From positions 195,247,436 through 195,311,435 of the forward strand of contig NC_080539.1 of assembly GCF_028640845.1 (NCBI RefSeq): DNA of 64,000 nucleotides. Reading direction: 5' to 3'. The stretch comes from Ahaetulla prasina (lineage: Eukaryota; Chordata; Lepidosauria; Squamata; Colubridae). Shown in pieces: positions 22,195 to 33,212 of the stretch. Position numbers and translations under genes: made by a program. Below the pieces are notes generated by a model. That model was not told the origin of the DNA. It worked only from the letters and a program-made list of their open reading frames with translations, and made no database searches. Numbering within the stretch: position 1 is the first letter of the stretch; every line of letters begins with the position of its first letter.

Positions 22195-24183
22195 ATTCTT
22201 GGAATAATACTAATAAAAATAGTGGAGGAAGAGGAAATATTGCACTTTAGTGTAATGCAATATGGATGTTTATCTTATCTTTGGACAAGATCAAATGTAA
22301 AATATGCATTCAAAATTAAGCAATCAAGAGACTTTTTTAAAATTTAGATGTTTGATTATCAATGAAATCAACACTTAATAAATTCAGGAGAAAATTTAGA
22401 GAGTCTCCAAATTTATCTTTTATCATAAATTTAAATTTATGAGATAATGAGATAAACGCAGCATTAGAGAATACATTCCAATCTCAGTTATGAGCGGTAT
22501 GAAGGTAGCAGCAAAAAGATGATTATGCTCAGAGCATGAGAAATAAACAAAAGGAATTCCAACTCTCATTATGGAAAGACAAATATGTTTTAATAAGTAC
22601 CTGTCATAATTAGAATCCAACAGTTGAAAGATTCAACTTTATTAAAAAGTATAGAAGCAATGAAAGGGAAGGAAGATTTACACTTCTGTACCTACATCCA
22701 ATTGAAAAAAATACATTAAAAATCCAAGTGAATGGAATTTTGATGGCGATAATGTATTGAAATAAATGGGAGAAGGGGGAAAAAGCAACTCCATTATTGG
22801 GATCCACTGCCAACTACTGAACCAAGAATTAGGTTACATTTTGCAAAAGTAAATTACAAATCTTCCAAATAGGCCTGAATTATTAGTGATGAGAAGTTTA
22901 ATCACCCTGAAACCTGCTGATAGAGCACATGTCTCCCCATAGGTTTGATCTCTGGCATTTCCAAGAAGGACTGGAAAACTCTTGACTGAAACGGTGCCAG
23001 TGTTGACAATCCTAGTGTTGACTAATTGTCTGCCAGTATGAGACTACTTTCTATGTTCCAAACATAGTCATAAAATTGGCATCCCGCTATTTATATTGTA
23101 TGTACTGTTAAATACGTTTGAAAAAACAGCATCTCCCTCTATTTTTAGCCATCAGGGGAGATCTCTGTTGAAAGGTGTCCATGGAGAAAGGTTTCTCTAA
23201 ATGCATGAACATTTTCATTACCACAGATGAGGTGATTTTGTCTGTCAGATACATGACAGTAGGAGGGAGAATTTGAACAATGACCCTGCATGGGTTGCTT
23301 TAAAAATAGTTCCTCTTGAAACTTCAATTGGAATGGTTCCCTTAGGAGCTTTCGGAAATGAACATTCATATATCACTGGAGTCCTTAAAAAAAAAATCAA
23401 AACTCTGCTAGTCAGTCTCCCTCACCATTGGCAGTGAGGAAATGACAATATGTATGGAGATGAATGTCTGCCTTTTCTCTCGCATCCACACCAAAGAGTT
23501 ATGAAATCAATAACTAAGCAAATTAGAACAAGCCAGGAAAAGGGCAAAAAACCATGTGATTGATTTCCAAATAAGTGAAATTATGTAGGAACCATGTTGG
23601 TGGTACAGAAACTCATCAGCCCTTTTCCAAAAGGGGACTTTGCTGGCTGAAAGACAGACAGAAATGTATCTGGAACAGGCTATCTCCTTGGACCATGGGT
23701 GTAAATCTCGATTGTGTCATGTTTTTTGCGATGTTTTTTGCCTTTGTGGCTTAAACCATTATTTGAACTGAATACCTAAAAAATATCCAAGAATCAAAGA
23801 ATAAGATCAAGAGTCTCCCTTGGAAACTCAGAAAGTGTTGCAACAACAACATTTGTTCTAAAATTATCATAACCTTCAACATCTCACCTCTGAAATTTAA
23901 AGCACTCAAAAGAACACTATAATGATTACTGGTAGCTTTGGTGGATCAGACTATCAGTAGAAAACATCAAGTAGATGGCTCTCTATCACTAAGGGAAGAG
24001 ATTAATTGTGGGGCATGGGGGTGAGAAGAGGCTTCAGATAGTACTGTAGTACCAGAAAGTCTAAGGTTGGCATACTTCCTATTTACACTGTAAAGTTGTT
24101 ACTATGTCTATAATGCACCATAAGAATCTTGCTTAAACTCCTGATGCAAAGATATATCATGCATTGCACAGGATTACATATTT
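22195..24183. other. No recognised gene or repeat
   Basis: AT-rich unique-looking sequence. Several 60-75-codon minus-strand frames (22423-22813, 23145-23369) show no domain. Confidence 0.5.
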
Positions 24184-24368
24184 TTATTTTATTTATTTAT
24201 TTATTTATTTAATTTTGTCATAACAATATACACAAGCATCACACAAAAAGATTATATAATATATAAACATATATATGGGGAGAAACAAGGAAGTATAAGC
24301 ATATATATATATTTATAGGAAAAGAACAATAGGACAGGAACGGTAGGCACGTTTGTGCTCTTATGCAT
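24184..24368 (-). mobile_element. CR1/Rex-like LINE 3' end (copy A)
   Basis: The reverse complement ends in a (TAAA)n tail. It contains TTGTTATGACAAAAT, TATATAATATA and GTGCCTACCGTTCCTGTCC-type sequence shared with copies at 28885 and 29741. It is truncated just inside the 3' UTR and has no coding sequence. Confidence 0.8.
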
Positions 24369-24616
24369 ATAGATATATGCATATATATATACATATAGAT
24401 AACAATATGGAGAAAAAGTGTAAAGCACTCATGTTTCCTATTTACAACATTCATATATCATAAATGGCTTTAGAATTTAATTGATAGTGGCAATTTCTAA
24501 AAAGCAACAAAAGTAGTGGAAGAAAATGGAGGCATATTTCATAAATAGTTGTACAGTGTGCACAAACTAAGTGTCTGCCATCTCTAGAGATTCACTCAGG
24601 CCTTCAGTAATAACAA

Positions 24617-25331
24617 TGTGAGAAGCCACCCCTCCTCCTAGATAAATGAAATATTTTGAGGAATATTTAAAAAGACAGAATATTATATTTCCCTAAATGA
24701 GAAATGGAGAAACATGTTTTTTAGAGGTAGGAAGCAGACCCAGTCTTTCTTAATAGCCTCCAGCAGATATTTTGTGTCCCTTAAGAAAGATTGGGCCAGC
24801 CTATTCAGAAACCAGCCCCAGTCTCCCTGCTCCCAAGCAGAAACTGAGGAGGCCACCTTTTAGAAATGCAGATTTGGTAATCCATTCAAGACAGGGTATT
24901 TTGAAACAAAAGCCGAATGGTAGGATTAGAAGCAGCCCAGAGCAGTCCAAAGCCCCTTCATTGCACTGCCCCCAGAGCAGTCCAAACTTCAACCAAATTA
25001 GCTTAGACAAGTACCTGGAATTTGCATTTCCTCTTTTGCCTATAGAACCAGCTATGACCCGTACATAACCCCTACATGACCTCATAGGAATCTGACAAGA
25101 GCCAATAGAATATTAGAGTACATGTTCTTGCACAGGAACAGGAAGCTCAAATACAAAGCCCGAAGAAGGTATAACACCCCCTCAACTCCATTTTGTCAGC
25201 TGTCCCCAAATCACATGTGGTTGGTCGTTTTGCTTCATCAATAAATGGAAGCTTTCTTTCCAATCAGCCTCCATGTTTCCAGTGTCTTTCTCCCAGCCTG
25301 GAACTGAACCAGATGGATATTTCTTCCAACA
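24617..25331 (+). mobile_element. Solo LTR, same family as 20787-21394
   Basis: Starts TGTGAGAAGCCACCCC and ends TTCTTCCAACA. It aligns along its length with the reverse complement of 20787-21394, for example AAAGACAGAATATTATATTT, CCAGCAGATATTT, GGGCCAGCCTAT and CCAATCAGCCTCCATGTTTC. A TATA-like GGTATAAC is near 25169 and AATAAA near 25241. The flanking four bases (ACAA and ACAG) match at three positions. It is about 100 bases longer than the other copy and visibly diverged, so the two are separate insertions. The 98-codon frame at 24772-25068 lies within the LTR and is not called a gene. Confidence 0.8.
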
Positions 25332-26274
25332 ACAGTCATGTCTGCTGCTTGAATTTATCAACTTACAATTCTTGGTGGATATAAATGCCAAACCTCTTCT
25401 TTATGTGGTCTTATTATGTAGTCTTGCACAGATCACTGTATAGCAACCCCAGTGTTGTCTCTTGAAATAGATAAAACCAACTCAAATATTTTACTGGAAG
25501 TCCTTTTGGCTTCCTTACAACATTGCCAAATCTGAATGCAGGAACTCTAGGTCAAAATCACTGGCTGTACACAACATTTAGAAAGCGATATGTTTTTTGT
25601 CTTTGCACTCTCCCTGAACTATAAGATTTTTAAAAGTCAGATGTCTTCTCTCATACGGTCATACTTTCAAACCTGAATGCCTTTTCTTCTTTTAAGTCTC
25701 TGACTGAATTTCTAAGATGGTGTAGGAATACTTCACTGTGTGTGATTCAATTGAAGGTACCTGAAGTGTTGTGTGGATAACTGCAATCAAGATCCTGAGA
25801 CAAAGCATAACATCCTTTTCTGTTCCAATTTGTAGCCACAATCATTGTAATGAATCTATTGTGTAGAATGAGCTGAAGGCTACATGGGACTTTGGTTTGC
25901 ATCTTTCCTGCCAAGAAAGCTTAAACAATCTCAGTGAAGATTCTAAGCAAATTTATGGCTGCTTTTGTGAATCACTCTATTAACTGGCATTATACTAAAG
26001 AAATATCTGCAAAGTGTTGTTTTCCTCTTAGGTAATGGGTTCATAGTTGGGAAAAAATTAAATTCTTCCACTTGGTCTTGATGACAAGGTGGCTTTCTAG
26101 GATCACATCTAGGATTTATGCTATACAACTGTGAGCTGAGGTATAAGTGCTCCATTGTCAAATAATAGCAGCAGCTATATATCTTACCACAAAGTCTGGG
26201 TGGGATTCCTTGCAGAGCCAGGACCATTTCACACAAGATCAGTTTCCTAACCGGCAGGTGTAAAGGATATGTGT
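25332..26274. other. No recognised feature
   Basis: Unique-looking sequence. The 97-codon minus-strand frame at 25943-26236 has no recognised domain. Confidence 0.5.
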
Positions 26275-26383
26275 GTTATAGGTTTTTATATTGTGGGATT
26301 TTAATGTTGTAACCTGCCTGAAGTCAATTTCTGTAAAATTGGGTGACCATATAAATGTGTTTAATAAATAAATAATAGGATCC
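26275..26383 (+). mobile_element. LINE (L2-like) 3' tail
   Basis: TTGTAACCTGCCTGAAGTC, TTGGGTGACCATATAAATG and a terminal AATAAATAAATAA. This is a decayed version of the L2-type tail seen at 5066 and 53915. Confidence 0.6.
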
Positions 26384-26730
26384 TAGATAGGATTCTAGCT
26401 GTAGTTGGCCAGGTTTATGCAGTGGCATTTTGATTATTTGTGGCAAAACAGGTCTAGCTGCAATTTTCTCTTATACATATATAGGCTACAAAACAAATGT
26501 CTACAAATCTGTAGTTGTTTTTTTTAAACCACTAGTTTTCTACAGTCTTCTACCAGAGAGTTTCTTCAGAAAGATTTGTTCTCTTAAAAATAACATTTGT
26601 GCTTGCTTAGAACAGATACACTTTAACTGGAGAAAAATCTCTTTCTTTTCATGAACAATACTCACAGGTGAGATGGGTGACAAAACCAAGTGTTAAAAAC
26701 AAAGGAATAAGCAAGAGTAGGAAATAACAG

Positions 26731-27838
26731 ATGCTCTTAGACCCCTTGCAATTTGCATACCGAGCAAATAGATCAACAGATGATGCTGTTAATATGGCTC
26801 TGCACTACATCCTACAACATCTTGAGTCTCCAAAGACCTATGCAAGGGTCCTTTTTGTAGACTTTAGTTCAGCATTCAATACCATCATTCCAGACATTCT
26901 TCTAACTAAGCTAAACCAGCTACAGGTACCGGAACAGACTTGTAAGTGGATCACAAGCTTCCTAACAAACAGGAACAGACTTGTAAGTGGATCACAAGCT
27001 TCCTAACAAACAGGAAGCAGCAGGTGAAGCTAAGCAAGATCACATCGAATACCTGTACAATTAGCACAGGGGCGCCCCAAGGCTGTGTGCTCTCCCCACT
27101 TCTCTTCTCTCTGTATACCAATGACTGCATCTCCAATGATCCATTTGTTAAGCTACTGAAGTTCGCAGATGACACAACAGTGATTGGTCTCATTCGAGAC
27201 AATGACGAATCCGCATATAGACGAGAGGTCGAACGACTAGCCTTGTGGTGCAACCAAAACAATCTGGAACTGAACACACTCAAAACCGTAGAAATGGTGG
27301 TAGACTTTAGGAAAAACCCTTCCATACTTCCACCTCTCACAATACTTGACAACACAGTATCAACAGTAGAAACCTTCAAATTTCTGGGTTCTATCATATC
27401 GCAAGATCTCAAATGGACAGCTAACATCAAAACATCATTAAAAAGGACAACAAAGAATGTTCTTTCTGCGCCAACTCAGTAAGCTCAAACTGCCCAAGGA
27501 GCTGCTGATCCAATTCTACAGAGGAATTATTGAGTCTGTCATTTGCACCTCTATAACTGTCTGGTTCGGTTCTGCAACCCAACAAGAAAAACACAGACTT
27601 CAGAGGATAATTAGAACTGCAGAAAAATAAGTGCTACCAACTTGCCTTCCATTGAGGACCTGTATACTGCACGAATCAAGAAGAGGGCCGTGAAAATATT
27701 TGCAGATCCCTCGCATCCTGGACATAAACTGTTTCAACTCCTACCCTCAAAACGACGCTATAGAGCACTGCACACCAGAACAACTAGACACAAGAACAGT
27801 TTTTTCCCGAAGGCCATCACTCTGCTAAACAAATAATT
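26731..27838 (+). pseudogene. Broken CR1 LINE reverse transcriptase (ORF2 C-terminal part)
   Basis: The frame opens with DPLQFAYRANRSTDDAV, an RT finger-region motif. VDFSSAFNTI follows, containing the first catalytic Asp. A 41-bp tandem duplication (26931-27012) then shifts the frame. The frame resumed at 27012 has STGAPQGCVLSPLLFSLYTN and the catalytic FADDTTVI box (codons 27162-27173), then the thumb region. Another shift follows near 27460. The tail at 27642-27838 has LPSIEDLYTARIKKRAVKIF and ends in ITLLNK before a stop. The working protein would reverse-transcribe its own mRNA at a nicked target. The endonuclease domain is missing through 5' truncation, and the two frame breaks make this copy inactive. 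Confidence 0.9.
26931..27012 (+). repeat. 41-bp direct tandem duplication inside RT
   Basis: The unit starting GGAACAGACTTGTAAGTGGA (26931-26971) is repeated exactly at 26972-27012. Forty-one is not a multiple of three, so it breaks the reading frame of the RT and must be an after-insertion or dead-copy event. Confidence 0.95.
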
Positions 27839-28112
27839 CCCTCAACACTGTCAGACTATTTACTGAATCTGCACTACTATTAATCGTTTCATAGTTCCCA
27901 TCACCAATCTCTTTCCACTTATGACTGTATGACTATAACTTGTTGCTGGCAATCCTTATGATTATATTGATATATTGATCATCAATTGTGTTGTAAATGT
28001 TGTACCTTGATGAACATATCTTTTCTTTTATGTACACTGAGAGCATATGCACCAAGACAAATTCCTTGTGTGTCCAATCACACTTGGCCAATAAAATTCT
28101 ATTCTATATACT

Positions 28113-28884
28113 GAAGGTAAGCCAAATGTTTATTCCTTGGAAGAAAGACTGTGCAGTCCTAATAACTTTTAATCTTTAACAGAGCTTCTCTCTCTCTTTA
28201 CTCCTGATTCCATTCTCTGATCTCCTATTTACATATTTTTACTCATCTCTTATCCATCCTACTGATTTCCCCCTTCTCTTTTGCAATTTCTGCTGAAAAA
28301 GCAAGAGAAATGTGTGCTAGCCTCTGGAGGAGGTTGGTTATGTAATGTATTTCAAATGTGAGAGTGTTTTTTTATGGATGATGCAGGATGATTAGTCATA
28401 TATGCTGATAGGGAAATCAATTCACTAACCAATTACTTTTATAACTTGAGTACTTTGTTTCATAGGCAATTACATTTAATCAGTAGTTGTTAATTGTAAA
28501 GTACGCTTCCCTGTACAGTACAATAGTAACTACTGTGTATGTGTCCTAGCCCTGCTCTTCCTGGATTTTGACTTCTGGCAAGTATATGTATACACACATG
28601 CGCATGCACATTTGAGCCTGTGTCATGCATATATTTATTGTGGAGGGAGAAATCTTCAGGTACAACTCCTCCTGGAACTGGACACTCTACAAGTGGGGAA
28701 ACTGCATTGTGCAATATTTTGATCTGTGTTGGATCATTTTTCCCCCATGCTTTTCTTCCTTTTGGAGAAGCTGTTTTCAGTTTAGGATCAGGTTCCTTTT
28801 GAACAGCTATAGGAATCACATTAATCATTTTTTCCACTGTGTTTGAATCCAAAACTTGCATTTCCATAAAACATGATAAAACGT
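28113..28884. other. No recognised gene
   Basis: Unique-looking DNA. A 125-codon minus-strand frame (28490-28867) is the longest here. I recognise no domain in it, and opposing frames at 28620-28846 overlap it, so it is not called. Confidence 0.5.
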
Positions 28885-29134
28885 GATAAAAGCTTTAACC
28901 AAAAACTATCTACTATTGAACTCACCCCATTCCTAAGAGGTCTGTAAGGGGCGTGCATAAGAGCACCAACGTGCCTACCGTTCCTGCCCTAATGTTCCCT
29001 TTGATTGTATCCAATTTCATATAGTTATTACATACTTATGATTATATTTATGCTTATATATCGTAATAGTTATTTCATGCTTATGCTTATATATACTGTT
29101 GTGACAAATAAATAAATAAAATAAAAATAAATAA
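28885..29134 (+). mobile_element. CR1/Rex-like LINE 3' end (copy B)
   Basis: Starts in the ORF2 C-terminal coding sequence (KSFNQKLSTIELTPFLRGL then stop at about 28944). It runs through AAGAGCACCAACGTGCCTACC and GTTGTGACAAATAAAT, and ends in an A-rich (AAATA)-type tail. The peptide matches the end of copy C (29741-30405), which lies 600 bases away in inverted orientation. Confidence 0.88.
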
Positions 29135-29662
29135 ACTCTTGGTTCAGAGGATTTTAAAGATTAATACACAGTGGAAACCAGAAGCTTTTCTTTTGGGATT
29201 GATGGACAAACAGTTGGAAAAAAGAACTTTGTGAGTGGGAGGGATAAAGTGAGATGTGTGCTTCATTTTTTTAAAAAAGTCCTCGGCTGAAGGCTGGGGT
29301 AGCCTACCTCTTAGGATTCTGTCATTGCATTCTGCTGCACATGAAGACAAAGCTTTGCAGAAAGCCAGATGGTTCTTGTCATCAGGAAGGGAGAAGGAAA
29401 GAGAAGAAAAGGACAACCAGCAGTGAGGTAGAGGGGTTTAGAGTGGTGATGAATGCATAGTTGGGAGACCTGAGGGACTAGATTGTCATGGAGGAAATCT
29501 ATCTATGTATTGCTAAAAGTCGACACTTGTCAAAAATTGGGAAAGAAAAGAAGGAAATTAATAAATGACTAAGTTGTATATAAGAGAAAATATATCCTTT
29601 TGCTTCCTAAATGAATTGCTAGTCTAAAACCTAGACAGAGAATATAACAATTTGTCCTTGGA
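29135..29662. other. No recognised feature between two inverted LINE ends
   Basis: A stretch of about 530 bases with no repeat or gene seen. It separates copy B from the microsatellite tail of copy C. Confidence 0.5.
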
Positions 29663-29664
29663 TT

Positions 29665-29740
<76 letters not shown>
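29663..29740. repeat. (TTTC)n microsatellite joined to a LINE 3' end
   Basis: About 19 TTTC units directly abutting TTTATTTATTTTGTCACAAC, the 3' terminus of LINE copy C on the minus strand. On that strand the LINE tail runs straight into (GAAA)n, so the array probably grew from the element's own A-rich tail. Confidence 0.95.
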
Positions 29741-30405
29741 TTATTTATTTTGTCACAACAATATATGTAACTATCATACAGAAAGGTTATATAGTATATA
29801 AAGGTATAAGCATATATATATAGGAAAAAGAAAAGAAAAACAATAGGACAGGAACGGTAGGCACATTTGTGCTCTTATGCATGCCCCTTATGGTCCTCTT
29901 AGGAATGGGGTGAGGTCAATAGTAGAAAGTTTTTGGTTAAAGCTTTTAGGATTATGAGAAGAGACCACAGAGTCAGGTAAAGTATTCCAAGCACTGATGA
30001 TTCTGTTACAGAAGTCATATTTTCTGCAATCTAGATTAAAGCGGTTGACATTAAGTTTAAATCTATTAGTTGCTCTAGTATTATTGCAATTAAAGCTGAA
30101 GTAGTCTTTGACAGGAAGGACATTACAATAGATGATTCTGTGAGTTAAATTTAGGTCTTGTCGAAGGTGACGGAGTTCCAAGTTTTCTAAGCCGAGGATT
30201 TCAAGTCTGGTGGGATAAGGTATTTTGTTGTTTTCAGAGGAATGGAGAACTCTTCTTGTAAAGTATTTCTGGACACTTTCAATTGTATTGATGTCAGAGA
30301 TGTGGTGAGGGTTCCAAACAGGCGAACTGTATTCTAGAATTGGTCTAGCAAATGTTTTATATGCTCTGGTTAGTAGTGTGGTGTTTTTGGAAAAGAAAAC
30401 TTCTT
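29741..30405 (-). mobile_element. CR1/Rex-like LINE 3' end (copy C)
   Basis: The longest of three copies: the 3' UTR (29741-29887) and the C-terminal ORF2 coding region up to about 30405, where homology stops (5' truncation). Family placement in the CR1/L2/Rex group rests on the RYKxxxRPILEYxSPVWNP-type signature and the 3' tail. A closer assignment needs a database. Confidence 0.85.
29888..30405 (-). pseudogene. CR1-group LINE ORF2, C-terminal 170 codons, frame intact
   Basis: An uninterrupted frame from about 30405 to the stop at 29888. It contains LLTRAYKTFARPILEYSSPV, ESVQKYFTRRVL, TRLEILGLENLELRHLRQDL and a C-terminal KSFNQKLSTIDLTPFLRGP. This is the connection or thumb region that follows the polymerase palm in CR1-, L2- and jockey-type LINEs. 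Palm and endonuclease domains are absent through 5' truncation, so no enzyme can be made. Survival of the frame without stops suggests a relatively young insertion, since nothing selects for it. The 5' codons beyond 30405 in the same frame are flanking sequence. Confidence 0.85.
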
Positions 30406-30457
30406 TGGAGGAAACAACCACCAAAGAGCACTTTCACCCAAAACAATTGCAAATACG

Positions 30458-30671
30458 TACAACCTCTAGTCACGAATGCTTCTGACCACGACCAAATCGG
30501 GTTCCGACCAAAAAATTCACAATATTCTTTTTTGCGGCCAATTTCACCTTCCGCATCATTTTTTTTTTTTTGTAAGTGCCAAATTTCCAAAATTAGGTTT
30601 GGGTCATGACCCAATCGGTTTACGATCAAAGTTATGGAATGAATTATGGTCTGACCAGAGGTTCTACTGTA
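30458..30671. mobile_element. MITE with inverted ends (mariner-like, tentative)
   Basis: The left end TACAACCTCTAGTCACGAAT pairs with the right end CTGACCAGAGGTTCTACTGTA as imperfect inverted repeats. Internal CGACCAAATCGGGTTCCGACC and GACCCAATCGGTTTACGATC are also partly inverted. It is non-coding and the TSD is uncertain. Confidence 0.55.
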
Positions 30672-30746
30672 ACTGCAGTTGAATCAGGAAGGGGAGCTAG
30701 CCTGAGTAATTTTGTGATTTCAGCACCAATAACCACCAAGAGGTTA

Positions 30747-30770
30747 TTGTTGTTGTTGTTGTTGTTGTTA
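30747..30770. repeat. (TTG)n microsatellite
   Basis: Eight TTG units. Confidence 0.9.
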
Positions 30771-30775
30771 CCCAG

Positions 30776-31685
30776 GTTCAGCCCATGTCTTAACCCATGG
30801 TGATTTAAGTGATGCCGTGACCTCCCTCCTGCAGTGCCTGAAGGCTGTATGGGGAGCAGTGGGCTGAAAACTGAAGCCTGGCAAGATGGAATGGTTCTGG
30901 ATTTGGAGTTCTTTGCTCTATGGAAAATTGCCATCTCTGGTCTTGGATGGGATGGCATCACCACAGATAGACCTGGTATGTAATCTGAAGTTTGTCCTGG
31001 TCTCATGATTCCTGCTTGAATGGCCAGGAGGGCCTTTGCGCAACTATGCGTGGTGTGTCAGTTATGTTCTTTCTTGAATCAACAATCCCTGTTCAGAGTT
31101 ACTCATGCTCTGTTCACCACCTGTTTTGACTATTGCAATGTGCTCTACATGGGGTTGCCCTTGAAAAGTATCTGGAAGTTTCAATTAGTTCAAAATGTGG
31201 CAGTCTGCATGATTTTCTGCTAGCTGAGATTTGCACATGTGTCACCTCTCCTGTAGCAGTTGAATTGGCTGATGACTGGCTTCCAGGCCCATCAAGATGC
31301 TGGTTGTCATCTTTAAAGCAGCAGAGTGGGGAGGCAGAGAATGCTGCAGGTCCCCTTTCCTATGAAGGTCCATCTAGTGGGACCAAGAAAAAGCACTTTC
31401 TCCATGGAAACTCCCTCCCTGTGGAACATCATCCATGCAAAAATAAGATTGACCCCCCACTTAGACACTCTTTTGCCAGGCCCTGAAGACATCTTCTGCC
31501 AACAGGCCTTGGGAACCCAGAGAGATATGGGAACCATCAAGTGACTTGTCTGAGTATTGTTACCAAGGAAAGGGGAGGGGGTTATTGCTTTGTATTCAGG
31601 TTTTATCCTCATAAGCTACCATTATAGCTTATAAAGAGAATGAGTTGGACAGCAGTATACATTTTCTTAAATAAATAAATAAAAA
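30776..31685 (+). mobile_element. L2 LINE fragment
   Basis: A decayed L2 RT region. The best-preserved peptide, at 31104-31196, is FDYCNVLYMGLPLKSIWKF followed by QLVQNVAV, the signature near the end of L2 polymerases. Downstream frames include PRKSTFSMETPSLWN (L2 form: FSVxAPxLWN). The 3' end is AATAAATAAATAAA at about 31672-31685. Stops and frameshifts are frequent and no intact coding remains. Confidence 0.8.
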
Positions 31686-33167
31686 ACATGACAAGATCCT
31701 TAATAGTTGATTATTGTGATACCCAGGTTCTGTAGACTCAGAAATCCAAACTTCTCCAATTTGAAAAGGCTTCAACTCAGTTCAGCTGTGAGTTTCCTTT
31801 ATTGAGCATAGATTAATTTGAATGACCATCACTGAAATACAACTGCACTTCTGAAAATATGACGATTTATTAATAAAAACACCAAGGCATCTTTTTGGCC
31901 TTTTTTTGGTAAAATTTCTTAACAGTAATCTCAAAAAGCAGATACTATTATCCAAAAAAGTTGTTATGTGTATAACTGGAAAAACAACAACCCCAATGTA
32001 TGTCAGCCTTCTTAAAGACATAGATAAGGGATAAAAAACGGGGAGCAAATGTCTCCCACATTCTATATCACCCTTCAGTTCAGATGTAAGTATAAAATGC
32101 TCCACAAGTCCTGTAATTGAGAAAATCCATCAAATAGCCTGACAACTGCTCTACCATTTCAAGAAGCGATAAAAGTTGAATTTATTTCACTTTTGGAAAG
32201 GGGGCAGTATCGCCTTCTGGCGGCTTTAATGAAATGCCATAAAACTCGTGGAGTAACGGTTGTTGTAAAGTAATGAAAAGGTATTCTGAAGTAGATGTTT
32301 TGTGGAAACATTCACCAAAGAGGAAATGGGGTGCTCCTCCACTTCAGCCTTGTCCACCGAAGAAACTATCCCCCTAACCCCAAGCAGGACTTGCAACACA
32401 AAGGAGCAAATTGCTGATCAGAACCAGCATAACAAATGAAGATTCATCCATCAAGGCAATGACCCTGATGCCACTCTAGTCCCCGGTGGCTACTCATCTA
32501 GAAGACTGATTAGCCTTGGATGAGGATTCTTCACTGGTGGCTGAATGAAGACACACATTCCCCTGGTTCCAAGGGGGTTTATTTATATTTATTTATAAAG
32601 GGCATTTATAAAGCAAGGATGGAAATGCACATGGAGACAACTCTGCTTGTCCATCTCCTAGCCCTTCTCCCTTGCTGAATCAAGGCAATGAGATATATTG
32701 GAATATTCTGCAAGTTAAATGCCCACCTTACCACTCTTCTTATCTGATGCTCCAAAGCACACCTAGGTGCACCCATAGCAAATGGCAGGAGCACATTACT
32801 CCAAAAGGGCCACATGGAAGCTGTGAAGTGCAGCCACATCAGCTCAGGAAAAGATGCAACTGCTTTAAACTGTTGCCAGTGAGTGTTTTGTGCATGCCCA
32901 GGTGCCTCCAGGTCATGTTTTGCTTTTTGACTCTTGAACCCCATGCAGCCCTAGTTTATATATTATTTATTTATACCAGGTACTTTTGCATGAAACCCCA
33001 GATGGGACAATGTATCACATGATATATCTAGCCTTCTTTGAAAATACTATATTTTTGTCTGAACTAGTTCTATCTAAAAATGTTCCAGCCTAAATTATGA
33101 GCCATAACTTCCCTGGACAAATTAACTTGAAATAATTCAGCTAACCAAACAGGACATTAAAACAGAA

Positions 33168-33212
<45 letters not shown>

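Larger units (their letters stand above)
26729..28112 (+). mobile_element. Snake1/L3-type CR1 LINE, 5' truncated
   Basis: About 1.4 kb covering part of the reverse transcriptase, the ORF2 C-terminus and the 3' UTR. It ends GGCCAATAAAATTCTATTCTAT. The last 510 bases match 43680-44180 at roughly 96-97% by eye, and the last 90 match 59231-59345. Here the ATTCT tail is only two units long. Snake CR1 elements of this group are known to carry an AATAG/ATTCT tail that expands into microsatellites. No flanking target duplication was seen, which is usual for CR1. Confidence 0.92.

Noticed and set aside
28490..28867. 125-codon minus-strand open frame
   Set aside because: No domain recognised; overlapped by opposing frames. 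Could be an exon only if homology were shown.
30356..30682. Overlapping short frames on both strands
   Set aside because: They fall in a MITE and in the flanks of LINE copy C.
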